The notes: generated by a model not told the origin, from the sequence alone. A stretch of DNA of 64,000 nucleotides from Bacillus amyloliquefaciens DSM 7 = ATCC 23350 (GCF_000196735.1 NC_014551.1:363501-427500), one strand, 5' to 3'; positions 1 through 8,578 are shown, numbered from the stretch's first letter. Numbers and translations are program-made.

Positions 1-214
1 CATATACGCTGAACACCCATCTCAATGGTTTCATATTTGACATTCTGGCGAGCGCCGTAATCAGCGCGATGATCATTCCGAAAATAAAGGAAAGAATGGT
101 AAGGGGAATCGAGTAATAGATTCCCCCGGAAAGAATCGGCCAGAATGACTGCTGCACCAGATCCCATGGAATGGCTGCCGCAATCACGGGCTCAGGCATG
201 TTACTTAGAAACAT
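1..214 (-). CDS. tcyB: L-cystine ABC transporter permease TcyB, N-terminal part
   Basis: Membrane permease of a polar amino acid ABC importer; only the first 71 codons lie in the window and the gene continues past its left edge. The protein begins MFLSNMPEP and continues through IPWDLVQQSFWPILSGG and a first membrane segment, matching the N-terminus I recall for B. subtilis TcyB (YckJ). I chose the ATG at 214 because this N-terminus aligns with the homologue; it overlaps the last 14 bases of tcyA in another frame, which fits translational coupling. A second in-frame ATG at 199 is possible but would drop conserved residues. The ATPase gene tcyC presumably follows outside the window. Confidence 0.85.
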   Translation of the reverse strand, partial: MFLSNMPEPVIAAAIPWDLVQQSFWPILSGGIYYSIPLTILSFIFGMIIALITALARMSNMKPLRWVFSVY

Positions 215-998
215 CTTCGCCGAACCATTTTTTAGCTATTTTAGAAAGAGTCCCGTCCTCTTTCATTTCTTTTAACGCTTTGTTGACGTGAGTCACAAGT
301 TCGCCGCTTCCTTTTCGGAATGCGAAATAAGTTTGTTGCGGCTGGCCTGCTTCAAACGCGATTTTCACGTTCTTATTACCGGACGTTTTTAAGTAGTTCA
401 GTACGGCAAGCTTATCGTTGTAAGTCAGATCAGCCCGGCCCTGCTGAATGAGCTGAAGGGATTGAGCCATGCCTTCAACGCCTTCAATTTTCGCGCCGGC
501 TTCTTTAGCTAATTTATTGTAATTGCTTGTTAATGATTGAGCCGCTGTCTTTCCTTTGACATCAGCTTCTTTCGCAATCGTGCTGTCTTTTTTCGTCACG
601 ACGACGGCATTTGACGTTGTGTATTTATCAGAAAAATCATATTGGTTCTCACGGCCTGTTTTGCCGACTTGGTTAGCGACGACGTCAAACCGTTTAGCAT
701 TTAATCCGGCAAACATGCTGTCCCATTGCGTTTCTTTGAAGTCAGCTTTCAGACCGAGGCGTTTCGCGACTTCTTGAATAACCTCAACATCATAACCGGT
801 CAGTTTGTCAGTCTTTTTATCATGGAAGGTAAATGGTTCATACGTTCCTTCTGTACCGACGGTCAGTACGCCTTTTTTCTTGACAGAAGCCCAAAGATCG
901 CCGTCTTTTGACTTAGATCCGCTGTCCTGTGAGTTTCCGCAGGCTGCAAGCACCGCGATGCTGACCATCATGAATAAAGCCAATAATGCTTTTTTAAT
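201..998 (-). CDS. tcyA: L-cystine-binding lipoprotein TcyA (apparent ATT start)
   Basis: Extracellular solute-binding protein (SBP_bac_3 family) that captures L-cystine for the TcyB/TcyC importer. Read from the ATT codon at 998 the product is 265 aa, beginning with a classic lipoprotein signal: KKALLALF, a hydrophobic core and a lipobox LAAC with the modified Cys at residue 20. The mature part has family motifs such as GTYEPFT, GYDVEV and SMFAGLN. No ATG, GTG or TTG gives a normal signal peptide: the TTG at 983 removes the two lysines and has no ribosome-binding site. A GTGGGGA stretch lies 9 bases before the ATT. tcyB overlaps its end. Function is confident; the start codon is inference. 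Confidence 0.85.
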   Translation of the reverse strand: MKKALLALFMMVSIAVLAACGNSQDSGSKSKDGDLWASVKKKGVLTVGTEGTYEPFTFHDKKTDKLTGYDVEVIQEVAKRLGLKADFKETQWDSMFAGLNAKRFDVVANQVGKTGRENQYDFSDKYTTSNAVVVTKKDSTIAKEADVKGKTAAQSLTSNYNKLAKEAGAKIEGVEGMAQSLQLIQQGRADLTYNDKLAVLNYLKTSGNKNVKIAFEAGQPQQTYFAFRKGSGELVTHVNKALKEMKEDGTLSKIAKKWFGEDVSK

Positions 999-1058
999 TT
1001 TCTTTATTCCCCACTTTTCTGATTAGTTTTATTGAGAAAAAATAGCTCCCAATTGTAA

Positions 1059-1086
1059 AGGATAACTTTTTTTTAGTATGAGTCAA
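1059..1086 (-). promoter_or_regulatory. candidate sigma-A promoter of tcyABC
   Basis: On the minus strand TTGACT is followed after 16 bases by TATCCT, about 60 bases before the tcyA start. The -35 is good and the -10 weak. Inference from sequence only. Confidence 0.4.
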
Positions 1087-1130
1087 GTAATTGGTTTTCA
1101 TGAGCGTGAAATCTCCGTGTTTCCGGGGGG

Positions 1131-2003
1131 TCAAAATAATTGCAAAAACTGTCTGACCGGCTTCGGCAGGTAGCTGTCTTTTCTCCAGATGACGGCCGGT
1201 GTCATGACAAACGGATTGTCCTCGATGGCGACCGTTTTGACATGCGATCGCATATGGACGGGAATCATCGTCAAAGGCAGAATCGTGGCTCCGAACCCAG
1301 ATGAGACGAGGCTCAAAAGCGTCGCGGAGTCATGGCATTCACAGACAACCTGGAGGTCGAGACCGTACTGTTCACAAACATGGAGGACTTGGTCATACAC
1401 ACCCCTTCCATTGACGGTGCGCAAAAGGATCAGAGGCAAAGAAGCGATGTCCTTCAGCTTAATCGTTTCTCCGCACAGGCGTTTTGTATGCTCAGACAGC
1501 ACCAATACACACGGAATGTCTTCAAGCTCCTTCGATTCAATGCTGTCGCTTTTAATCAAGGTGGTGGTGACGGCGGCGTCAATCTGTCGGGATTCCAGGA
1601 GCTCCAGCAGTGAGACGGGTTCGTCTTCCCAAATGTTAAAGGTGAGATGAGGATACTGCTCTTTCATCTGCGACACTTTCTCAAGCATAAGTGCGGCGCA
1701 GTAAATGGTTGACCCCACGGCAAGGGGGCCGGCTGCTTCTTCCTTCAGCTCTTGTACCTCGATAATGGCGTCCTCAAACTTATGAAGAATCTCTTTCGCT
1801 CTTTTCAAAAATACGTTTCCTTCATATGTAAGGGTCATTTGTTTCTTTTTATTGCGGTCAAACAGAATGACGCCCAATTCTTCTTCGAGCTGTTTCAGCT
1901 GTCTGCTTAACGGCGGCTGAGCCATATGAAGCTTTTTGGCGGCCGTCGTAATTTTCTGCTCTTGGGCAATGGTGACGAAATAACGCAATTGCCGGATATC
2001 CAT
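1131..2003 (-). CDS. bsdA: LysR-type regulator of phenolic acid decarboxylase BsdA
   Basis: LysR-family transcription factor, 290 aa, the length of B. subtilis BsdA (YclA), which controls the divergent bsdBCD genes in response to phenolic acids such as salicylate. The N-terminal winged helix-turn-helix (residues about 1-60, with AKKLHMAQPPLSRQLKQLEE) is typical; residues about 90-290 form the periplasmic-binding-like effector domain. The ATG at 2003 sits 127 bp from bsdB on the other strand, the usual arrangement for a LysR gene and its target. The effector is not readable from the sequence and is taken from the family. Confidence 0.9.
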   Translation of the reverse strand: MDIRQLRYFVTIAQEQKITTAAKKLHMAQPPLSRQLKQLEEELGVILFDRNKKKQMTLTYEGNVFLKRAKEILHKFEDAIIEVQELKEEAAGPLAVGSTIYCAALMLEKVSQMKEQYPHLTFNIWEDEPVSLLELLESRQIDAAVTTTLIKSDSIESKELEDIPCVLVLSEHTKRLCGETIKLKDIASLPLILLRTVNGRGVYDQVLHVCEQYGLDLQVVCECHDSATLLSLVSSGFGATILPLTMIPVHMRSHVKTVAIEDNPFVMTPAVIWRKDSYLPKPVRQFLQLF

Positions 2004-2024
2004 GAGAATGCGCTCCTTTCTTTT

Positions 2025-2039
2025 ATACCTTTAGGGTAT
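2025..2039. promoter_or_regulatory. candidate BsdA operator
   Basis: ATACC-TTTAG-GGTAT is an inverted repeat with 5-bp arms in the bsdA/bsdB intergenic region. Together with its flanking T and G it has the dyad form of LysR-type binding sites. Its position suits both autoregulation and bsdB activation. Inference only. Confidence 0.4.
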
Positions 2040-2130
2040 GATATATAGATTTAACGAATATTTTTCATATGGATATATCAGGAGTATGATGGTTTTGACA
2101 CCATATTTCAAGCGTAAAGGAGGGTTCAAT

Positions 2131-2709
2131 ATGAAACTCGTCATCGGAATGACCGGGGCTACGGGAGCCATATTCGGGATCAGGCTTTTAGAATATTTAA
2201 AGGCCGCGGAGATCGAAACCCATCTTGTCGTTTCTCCTTGGGCAAATGTCACCATCACACATGAAACCGATTATACGTTAAAAGATGTAGAGAAACTGGC
2301 GTCCTATACGTATTCTCACAAAGACCAGGCAGCGGCGATTTCAAGCGGCTCGTTTGAAACGGATGGGATGATCATCGCTCCGTGCAGCATGAAATCACTT
2401 GCAAGCATCCGCACCGGAATGGCTGACAATCTGCTGACAAGAGCGGCTGACGTCATCCTGAAAGAGCGGAAAAAACTTGTGCTTCTGACCAGAGAAACGC
2501 CGCTCAGCCAAATCCATTTAGAGAATATGCTAGCGCTTACAAAAATGGGTTCCGTCATTCTTCCGCCGATGCCGGCTTTTTACAACAAACCGGCTGACAT
2601 GGACGAATTGATCGACCACATTGTGTTCCGGACGCTCGACCAGTTCGGCATCCGTCTGCCGGAAGCGAAACGGTGGTACGGAATTGAAAAACAAAAAGGA
2701 GGAATCTGA
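2131..2709 (+). CDS. bsdB: UbiX-like flavin prenyltransferase BsdB
   Basis: 192-aa flavoprotein of the UbiX/Pad1 family. Family members make prenylated FMN, the cofactor needed by UbiD-type decarboxylases such as the next gene product. The start MKLVIGMTGATGAIFG shows the GxTGA nucleotide-binding loop, and IIAPCSMKSLASIRTG is the conserved flavin-site motif. The ATG at 2131 follows AAAGGAGGG at good spacing; longer in-frame starts upstream lack a binding site. The gap to bsdC is 2 bp, so the two are co-transcribed. Identification is strong by sequence and context. Confidence 0.93.
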   Translation: MKLVIGMTGATGAIFGIRLLEYLKAAEIETHLVVSPWANVTITHETDYTLKDVEKLASYTYSHKDQAAAISSGSFETDGMIIAPCSMKSLASIRTGMADNLLTRAADVILKERKKLVLLTRETPLSQIHLENMLALTKMGSVILPPMPAFYNKPADMDELIDHIVFRTLDQFGIRLPEAKRWYGIEKQKGGI

Positions 2710-2711
2710 TA

Positions 2712-4133
2712 ATGGCCTATCAGGATTTTAGGGAATTTCTCGCCGCTCTTGAAAAAGAAGGGCAGCTGTTAACAGTCAACGAAGAGGTAAAACCGGAGCC
2801 GGATCTGGGCGCCGCCGCGCGTGCAGCCAGCAACCTCGGGGATAAAAGCCCCGCACTTTTGTTTAACAATATTTACGGACAACATCATGCGCAGGTCGCC
2901 TTGAATGTCATCGGCTCCTGGCCGAATCACGCGATGATGCTGGGCATGCCGAAAGATACGCCTGTAAAAGAACAATTCTTTGAGTTCGCCAAACGGTACG
3001 ATTCATTTCCGGTATCGGTCAAACGGGAAGAAACTGCGCCGTTTCATGAAAATGAAATAACGGAAGACATCAATCTTTTTGACATCCTTCCGTTATTCAG
3101 AATCAACCAGGGAGACGGCGGCTATTATTTGGATAAAGCGTGCGTCATTTCCCGCGATCTTGAAGACCCGGACAATTTCGGCAAGCAGAATGTCGGCATT
3201 TACAGAATGCAGGTGAAGGGAAAAGACCGCCTCGGCATCCAGCCCGTGCCTCAGCATGATATTGCGATTCATCTTCGCCAGGCTGAAGAACGGGGTGTGA
3301 ATCTTCCCGTTACGATCGCGCTGGGCTGTGAGCCGGTGATTACGACGGCCGCGTCAACTCCTTTGTTATACGATCAATCCGAGTATGAAATGGCCGGCGC
3401 GATTCAAGGGGAGCCTTACAGAATCGTCAAATCCAATCTGTCCGACTTAGACATCCCGTGGGGCGCCGAAGTCGTTCTAGAAGGAGAGATTCTCGCGGGA
3501 GAACGGGAATACGAAGGCCCTTTCGGTGAGTTCACGGGTCATTATTCAGGCGGCCGCAGCATGCCGGTGATCAAAATCAAACGTGTATATCATAGAAACA
3601 ATCCGATTTTTGAACATTTGTACTTAGGCATGCCGTGGACGGAGTGCGATTATATGATCGGCATTAATACGTGCGTGCCTCTTTACCAGCAGCTGAAGGA
3701 AGCATATCCGAACGAAATCGTCGCCGTTAATGCCATGTATACGCACGGTCTGATCGCCATCATTTCAACGAAAACACGATACGGCGGCTTTGCTAAGGCG
3801 GTCGGCATGCGCGCCCTGACAACGCCGCACGGACTCGGCTACTGCAAAATGGTCATTGTCGTGGATGAGGATGTCGATCCGTTTAATCTGCCGCAAGTCA
3901 TGTGGGCGCTCTCAACGAAAATGCATCCGAAACACGACGCAGTCATTATTCCTGACCTGTCCGTTCTTCCGCTTGACCCGGGGTCTGATCCGGCAGGGAT
4001 GACACACAAAATGATTCTTGACGCCACAACACCTGCCGCGCCGGAAACAAGAGGCCATTATTCGCAGCCGCTTGATTCTCCGCTGACAACAAAAGAGTGG
4101 GAACAAAAACTGATGGACTTAATGAATCAATAA
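2712..4133 (+). CDS. bsdC: UbiD-family phenolic acid decarboxylase BsdC
   Basis: 473-aa UbiD-type decarboxylase that uses prenylated FMN to remove the carboxyl group from hydroxyaryl acids (vanillate and 4-hydroxybenzoate in the B. subtilis enzyme). The protein aligns along its length with BsdC (YclC); visible family blocks include IYRMQVKGKDRLG, an acidic substrate-site segment EGPFGEFTGHYSGG and DEDVDPFNLPQVMWA. It lies between its cofactor-making partner BsdB and the small subunit gene bsdD. It acts in the cytosol as part of the detoxification system controlled by BsdA. Confidence 0.93.
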   Translation: MAYQDFREFLAALEKEGQLLTVNEEVKPEPDLGAAARAASNLGDKSPALLFNNIYGQHHAQVALNVIGSWPNHAMMLGMPKDTPVKEQFFEFAKRYDSFPVSVKREETAPFHENEITEDINLFDILPLFRINQGDGGYYLDKACVISRDLEDPDNFGKQNVGIYRMQVKGKDRLGIQPVPQHDIAIHLRQAEERGVNLPVTIALGCEPVITTAASTPLLYDQSEYEMAGAIQGEPYRIVKSNLSDLDIPWGAEVVLEGEILAGEREYEGPFGEFTGHYSGGRSMPVIKIKRVYHRNNPIFEHLYLGMPWTECDYMIGINTCVPLYQQLKEAYPNEIVAVNAMYTHGLIAIISTKTRYGGFAKAVGMRALTTPHGLGYCKMVIVVDEDVDPFNLPQVMWALSTKMHPKHDAVIIPDLSVLPLDPGSDPAGMTHKMILDATTPAAPETRGHYSQPLDSPLTTKEWEQKLMDLMNQ

Positions 4134-4150
4134 GAAAGGATGAGTTTGCA

Positions 4151-4309
4151 ATGAAAACATGCCCGCGCTGTGAATCGAAAAAAGGAGAAACCGTCAGCCA
4201 ATCGCCGGTCAAAGGCGCTTGGGAAATATACCAATGCCAGACCTGCTTTTTCACATGGAGATCCTGTGAACCGGAAAGCATCACGATGCATTTGTACTGC
4301 AATCCGTGA
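4151..4309 (+). CDS. bsdD: truncated small decarboxylase subunit BsdD
   Basis: 52-aa remnant of BsdD, the zinc-ribbon small subunit of the BsdBCD complex (about 75 aa in B. subtilis as I recall). The first 45 residues are intact: CPRC and CQTC metal-binding pairs and the WRSCEPESIT block. The conserved C-terminal part that should follow (beginning NPEKY) is missing; instead seven unrelated residues MHLYCNP run into a stop that overlaps the next gene. I infer a deletion that removed the 3' end of bsdD and the 5' end of yclD. The zinc ribbon may still fold; whether the complex works is unknown. Confidence 0.75.
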   Translation: MKTCPRCESKKGETVSQSPVKGAWEIYQCQTCFFTWRSCEPESITMHLYCNP

Positions 4310-4674
4310 CAAAACAAGGCCGTCCGCACGCGGCCATGATCAGCGCCGGTGAGATTCTGGCCGTGAGCAGCACAAATCTCCGGATCGCCTTATGGAAAAA
4401 CACGACGACTGTAAAAAGCCTGCTGCATTCGGGACAAGCACTTTTCATCGCCTGGCACGGAGGAGCCGCCTATTACGTCACATTGGAATGTGAGGCGCTC
4501 CCGCCGCTGAAAGAGGCGAAATACGAGCGGGAACGGTTCAGCTGCCGCGTGATTTCCGTGAAGGAAGATCGGGCGAAATACGCTGATCTGACGTCAGGAC
4601 CGGCCATTCAGCTTCACGAGCCGGAAAGTGTCCTGAAGAGATGGAGCGAAACGCTTGAGGAGTTAAAACAATAA
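4306..4674 (+). CDS. yclD: YclD-like FMN-binding split-barrel protein, N-terminally truncated
   Basis: 122 codons from a GTG at 4306 that overlaps the bsdD stop (GTGA). The protein resembles pyridoxamine 5'-phosphate oxidase-type split barrels: TKQGRPHAAMISAGEI corresponds to their second strand. In the same frame, the codons just before the GTG read DAFVLQSV, which looks like the preceding beta strand of the domain, so the true N-terminus appears to be lost. An in-frame stop at 4267 prevents a longer ORF. No Shine-Dalgarno sequence precedes the GTG; expression would depend on coupling to bsdD. It could be a pseudogene. Function unknown. Confidence 0.6.
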   Translation: MTKQGRPHAAMISAGEILAVSSTNLRIALWKNTTTVKSLLHSGQALFIAWHGGAAYYVTLECEALPPLKEAKYERERFSCRVISVKEDRAKYADLTSGPAIQLHEPESVLKRWSETLEELKQ

Positions 4675-4713
4675 TAGAAAAGCCTGCGGACGCTTCCGCA
4701 GGCTTTTCTATTA
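4673..4713. terminator. bidirectional terminator between yclD and dtpT
   Basis: A near-perfect hairpin of about 18 bp (AATAGAAAAGCCTGCGGA paired with its complement) with A and T tracts on both sides serves the convergent yclD and dtpT ends. Confidence 0.85.
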
Positions 4714-6189
4714 TTGTACGCCTTTCATCGCCCGTTTAATAACGGGAGAAAGAAGAACCAAAATAATACCGAGAATGATGGAAATAAGCCCGATTGAGCC
4801 GAAGTAGGCCGCTTCAGAAATCTTATCAAACAAACCGACTACTTTTGCGTTCAGGGCTTGGCCGCAGGCGTTTGTTAAGAACCACATGCTCATTGTCTGC
4901 GCTGAGAAAGCGGCAGGCGCAAGCTTCGTTGTGACAGATAAACCGACCGGTGAAAGGCAAAGCTCACCAAGCACAACCAAAAGGAAGCTGAGCACAAGCC
5001 AAAGCGGGCTCACAAGCTCGCCGCTTCCGCCCATAACCGGAAGCACCATGACTAAAAATGACAATCCGGCAAGGATAATGCCGATCGCGAATTTAATCGG
5101 TGTTGAAGGCTGGCGTTTGCCGAGCTTCATCCAGAACCAAGCGAACACCGGCGCGAAAATGACGATGAATAATGGGTTCAGAGACTGGAACCATGAAGAC
5201 TCAAGATGCATTCCCGCAAAAGAAAGCCTCGTGCGCTGATCCGCATATAAAGCAAGAATCGTCGCCCCCTGTTCCTGAATAGCCCAGAACATGGCCGCCG
5301 CAATAAACAGCGGAATATAAGCAGCAAGCCGTGATTTTTCCGTTCTTGTCGCTTTTTTGCTTGTGAACATCACGATAAAGTAGATAACCGGAATGACAAT
5401 GCCAAGGACACTGACGACGTCAATTACACGCTGGATTGTCAGCCAGCCGGTTTGGATGAGAACGAAAATAACGGCGGCTGCGATGACCACTCCGATTCCC
5501 GTTCCGATCACTGATGATTTAGAAATCGGATTCGGTACATTGGAGCCTGCTTTGCCGAGGTATTTCTTTCTCGTAAGGGCGAAAACAATCAGTCCGAGGA
5601 ACATACCGGCCGCGGCGCATCCGAAGCCTAAGTGGTAGTTGTACTTCTGTCCGAGTGTTCCGACAATTAGCGGCGCAACTAATCCGCCGAGGTTGATCCC
5701 CATGTAAAAGATACTGAAACCAGAGTCGCGGCGCTCGTCTTCCTTCGTATATAGATCTCCGACAACGCTGGATACGTTCGGTTTAAGCAGGCCGGTTCCG
5801 ATAATGATCAGAGCCATGCTGAGAAAAAACGCCGCCGTGCTGCCAGGAAAGGCAAGAGCGATGTGGCCGAACATAATTAAAATTCCGCCGTAGAATACGG
5901 TGTTTGCCGTACCGAATACCCGGTCGGCCAGCCAACCGCCGATGACGCTCGACATGTATACGAGAGATCCGTATATGGACATGATGGCAACTGCGGTGCT
6001 TTTATCAAAGCCGAGACCGCCATGAGCGACTTCCGTGTATAAATAGTAAAGCAATATAGCTCTCATACCATAGTAGGAGAAACGCTCCCAAAATTCGGTG
6101 AAAAACAGTGTGAACAAGCCGCGGGGATGACCGAAAAAGCCTCGTTGCGGCACAGTTTCTGTTATAGCTTCCTTTTCAATAGATGCCAC
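4711..6189 (-). CDS. dtpT: proton-dependent di-/tripeptide transporter DtpT
   Basis: 492-aa membrane protein of the POT/PTR family that imports small peptides with protons. The signature EFWERFSYYGMRAIL (residues about 31-45) contains the ExxERFxYY proton-coupling motif, and 12-14 membrane helices follow. Length equals B. subtilis DtpT (YclF). I chose the GTG at 6189 (VASIEKEA, preceded by AAAGGGTTGG) because it reproduces the homologue's N-terminus; the longer in-frame extension reads like untranslated leader. It stands alone on the minus strand and ends in the shared terminator with yclD. Confidence 0.9.
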   Translation of the reverse strand: MASIEKEAITETVPQRGFFGHPRGLFTLFFTEFWERFSYYGMRAILLYYLYTEVAHGGLGFDKSTAVAIMSIYGSLVYMSSVIGGWLADRVFGTANTVFYGGILIMFGHIALAFPGSTAAFFLSMALIIIGTGLLKPNVSSVVGDLYTKEDERRDSGFSIFYMGINLGGLVAPLIVGTLGQKYNYHLGFGCAAAGMFLGLIVFALTRKKYLGKAGSNVPNPISKSSVIGTGIGVVIAAAVIFVLIQTGWLTIQRVIDVVSVLGIVIPVIYFIVMFTSKKATRTEKSRLAAYIPLFIAAAMFWAIQEQGATILALYADQRTRLSFAGMHLESSWFQSLNPLFIVIFAPVFAWFWMKLGKRQPSTPIKFAIGIILAGLSFLVMVLPVMGGSGELVSPLWLVLSFLLVVLGELCLSPVGLSVTTKLAPAAFSAQTMSMWFLTNACGQALNAKVVGLFDKISEAAYFGSIGLISIILGIILVLLSPVIKRAMKGVQ

Positions 6190-6468
6190 CTGAGCCAACC
6201 CTTTCTTAAAAAAGTGTATTACAAAAATCATATTCTTATATAATACTTGTGTCAATATAATTTATACTGAATTCAAAAAATTCCAGAATGAAAAGATATT
6301 ATAACGAAGAATATAGACGTATTTTCCTAATTCCAATGACTTATTTTTGGTATATTATCTAACTAAACTATCTTTATAAACTTTTTTAATAAAATTTAAA
6401 GTATGTACAGGCGGAGCGGGATATGGCGGAATAAGATGGCAATAAGAGAGAAAGGAGGAGATCATTAC

Positions 6469-8214
6469 TTGCCGAATCGTATATTGGATATAACGGATTG
6501 CGGCGTGGCGGCAGACGGGAAAACCGACGTGACAAGCGCCATCAACCAATGTTTGGCCAAAGCCGTCAGCGAGGGCTGTCATACGGTGTTTTTTCCGTCC
6601 GGAACGTATAAAATCAACGGCACGCTTGGCGGTGACAGCGGCCAGCCGTTTAGGAACGCCGGAATTAATGTGCCGAGCCATCTCTCCATCGTCATGGATC
6701 CGGAATGCACGATTAAAGTGACGCCGAACAGCTCCTGGGGCTACTCGGCTTTCTATATAGGCAGGCGGGAAAATGTCACCATCACCGGGGGCCGCATCAT
6801 CGGGGAACGGGATGAACACAAGTATATCAATGTTCCTTTGCGGTCGACCCATGAATGGGGATTCGGAATCTGTATTGAAGGCAGCAGCAATGTACTGATC
6901 GAAGATGTGGAGATATCGGATTTTACGGGAGACGGCATTATTGTCAGTCCGCTTGGGCTAAAGACAAACAGTGATTACGAAACATCAGAACATATAACCA
7001 TCCGCCGCTGCGATATCAGGCAGTCAAGACGCAACAACATTTCAATCACCGGCTGCAACACCGTCACGGTGGAAGAATGCGTGATTGAAGACGCCGGGAA
7101 AGGAAATGGAACAGCCCCGAAATTCGGAATCGATATTGAATCGTACGGAGAAGGCGATGTTGATTATGAAGAGGCTCTTCATATTACGATCCGCAACAAC
7201 TTCTTTTACGGAAACACCGCAAGCTCAGTCACCAACTTTAACGGATATAACGTGTTAATTGAAGGAAATCATTCCGACAATACAATCAGTTACGGGTACG
7301 GCGCGCATACCGTCATTTCAGGGAACGTCCTCTTTTGGTCAAACGGCGGCTCAAGAACCGGAATCGCCGGACAAGGTGTGTCACAAGGGCAGGACAGCAG
7401 CAATGCCGTCATTTCCAACAATCTGATTACCGGTTTTTCCACCGGGATAGATGTAAGGGGGAAAAGCGTCCTCGTTACCCACAACAAAATCAATCAATTT
7501 GAAAATACGGGCATTTCCGTCTATCGGGCGGAAGATGTGACCGTTGACGGCAATGTCATTGAAAACGGGCGTTCCGAAACGGGACGAAGCGCGGGAATGC
7601 GGGCCACGCTTTCTGAAAACGCCGTCTTTATGAATAACATCTTGAATCAAATAACAGACGGAATCAACATATCAGCCGGCAATATCACCGTAAAACAGAA
7701 TGTGCTGAAATCGTTCAGCCGGGGCATATGGGTCACAGGCGGAAATGCCCTCATTGAAGGAAATACGCTCATCCCTAATGCGTTTCAGGGCGCCGCAGAG
7801 TCCTATGCCGTATCTGTGACAAACGACGCCAAGGCTGTCATCAAAGGCAATCTCTTCAAAAGCTACAAAAACTATCCCATTTTCAGTTCGACATCCTCAG
7901 GAACCTCTGTCATCGGCAACCGCTTTGAATCATCACCGCTTATCGTTACCTTGTATCTGAACTCAGGAACGCATGAAGTCATAGACAATACCATCACGAT
8001 CAAACGAACGGCGGGCAGCCCGATCGGCATCTATCTGAACGGAACCTCCAATTCTCTTGTTTCGGGGAATACCATCAACAACCTTTCCGCTGCTTCTGCT
8101 TCGGCCATCCAAACCAGTTCCTCCGCAAGCACGAAAATCATCGGCAACCGCATTATCAAAGGCGTCATTGTAAAACACCCTACAGATACGGAAATCGGAA
8201 ATATCGTCATCTGA
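6469..8214 (+). CDS. yclG: right-handed parallel beta-helix protein YclG
   Basis: 581-aa protein built of an N-terminal pectate-lyase-3-like segment (ILDITDCGVAADGKTDVTSAIN, then VFFPSGTYKINGTL) followed by many beta-helix turns of the form xxVxIExNxI. This matches B. subtilis YclG, of unknown function but with the architecture of polysaccharide-acting enzymes and coat or phage-tail adhesins. No signal peptide is visible. The start is a TTG at 6469, 8 bases after a perfect AAAGGAGG; an upstream ATG at 6403 has no binding site. A hairpin terminator follows. A substrate cannot be named. Confidence 0.85.
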   Translation: MPNRILDITDCGVAADGKTDVTSAINQCLAKAVSEGCHTVFFPSGTYKINGTLGGDSGQPFRNAGINVPSHLSIVMDPECTIKVTPNSSWGYSAFYIGRRENVTITGGRIIGERDEHKYINVPLRSTHEWGFGICIEGSSNVLIEDVEISDFTGDGIIVSPLGLKTNSDYETSEHITIRRCDIRQSRRNNISITGCNTVTVEECVIEDAGKGNGTAPKFGIDIESYGEGDVDYEEALHITIRNNFFYGNTASSVTNFNGYNVLIEGNHSDNTISYGYGAHTVISGNVLFWSNGGSRTGIAGQGVSQGQDSSNAVISNNLITGFSTGIDVRGKSVLVTHNKINQFENTGISVYRAEDVTVDGNVIENGRSETGRSAGMRATLSENAVFMNNILNQITDGINISAGNITVKQNVLKSFSRGIWVTGGNALIEGNTLIPNAFQGAAESYAVSVTNDAKAVIKGNLFKSYKNYPIFSSTSSGTSVIGNRFESSPLIVTLYLNSGTHEVIDNTITIKRTAGSPIGIYLNGTSNSLVSGNTINNLSAASASAIQTSSSASTKIIGNRIIKGVIVKHPTDTEIGNIVI

Positions 8215-8236
8215 TCCTCATTACCGTCTGAACAAT

Positions 8237-8284
8237 AAAAAGAACACATGAACTCCGAAAAAAGGAGCGATGTGTTCTTTTTTG
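8237..8284 (+). terminator. yclG terminator
   Basis: The inverted repeat AAAAGAACACAT / ATGTGTTCTTTT ends in a T tract just after yclG. Confidence 0.8.
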
Positions 8285-8347
8285 ACACAATACAGCCGGC
8301 GCAGGTGATACAGCTTTCAACAGCAGTGACGAAGTGCCGGGCGCTTG

Positions 8348-8578
8348 TCAGGCATCTTTTTTTCCTGTTTTATATAAAGCCAACATTTCTTTGATTAAAA
8401 AGAGGGCGAAGAAAAACAGCATCAGCCATTCTGAGAAGGTCATCAATTTAAAAGCGGACAGGTTGTTTTGAACCGCTCCATAGAGACTGAAACCTTGCAG
8501 CATATCCACCCCTACAGAAATCATCAGACAGGAAGTTAGTAAAAAATGGAAATCCCCAATATTTTCATGCGGTATCAC
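8348..8578 (-). CDS. yczF: small membrane protein YczF
   Basis: 76-aa protein with two hydrophobic segments (residues about 11-30 and 47-66) and a lysine-rich C-terminus, predicted to sit in the membrane. Size and position between yclG and gerKA match B. subtilis yczF, whose function is unknown. It is transcribed away from gerKA. Its ATG at 8578 is preceded on the minus strand by a GGGAGAGTG stretch that can serve as ribosome-binding site. In B. subtilis gerK neighbours include small accessory genes, so a link to germination is possible but unproven. Confidence 0.6.
   Translation of the reverse strand: MIPHENIGDFHFLLTSCLMISVGVDMLQGFSLYGAVQNNLSAFKLMTFSEWLMLFFFALFLIKEMLALYKTGKKDA

Noticed and set aside
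4170-4352. 60-codon ORF spanning the bsdD-yclD junction in the third frame
   Set aside because: No ribosome-binding site, and composition typical of an out-of-frame reading of bsdD.
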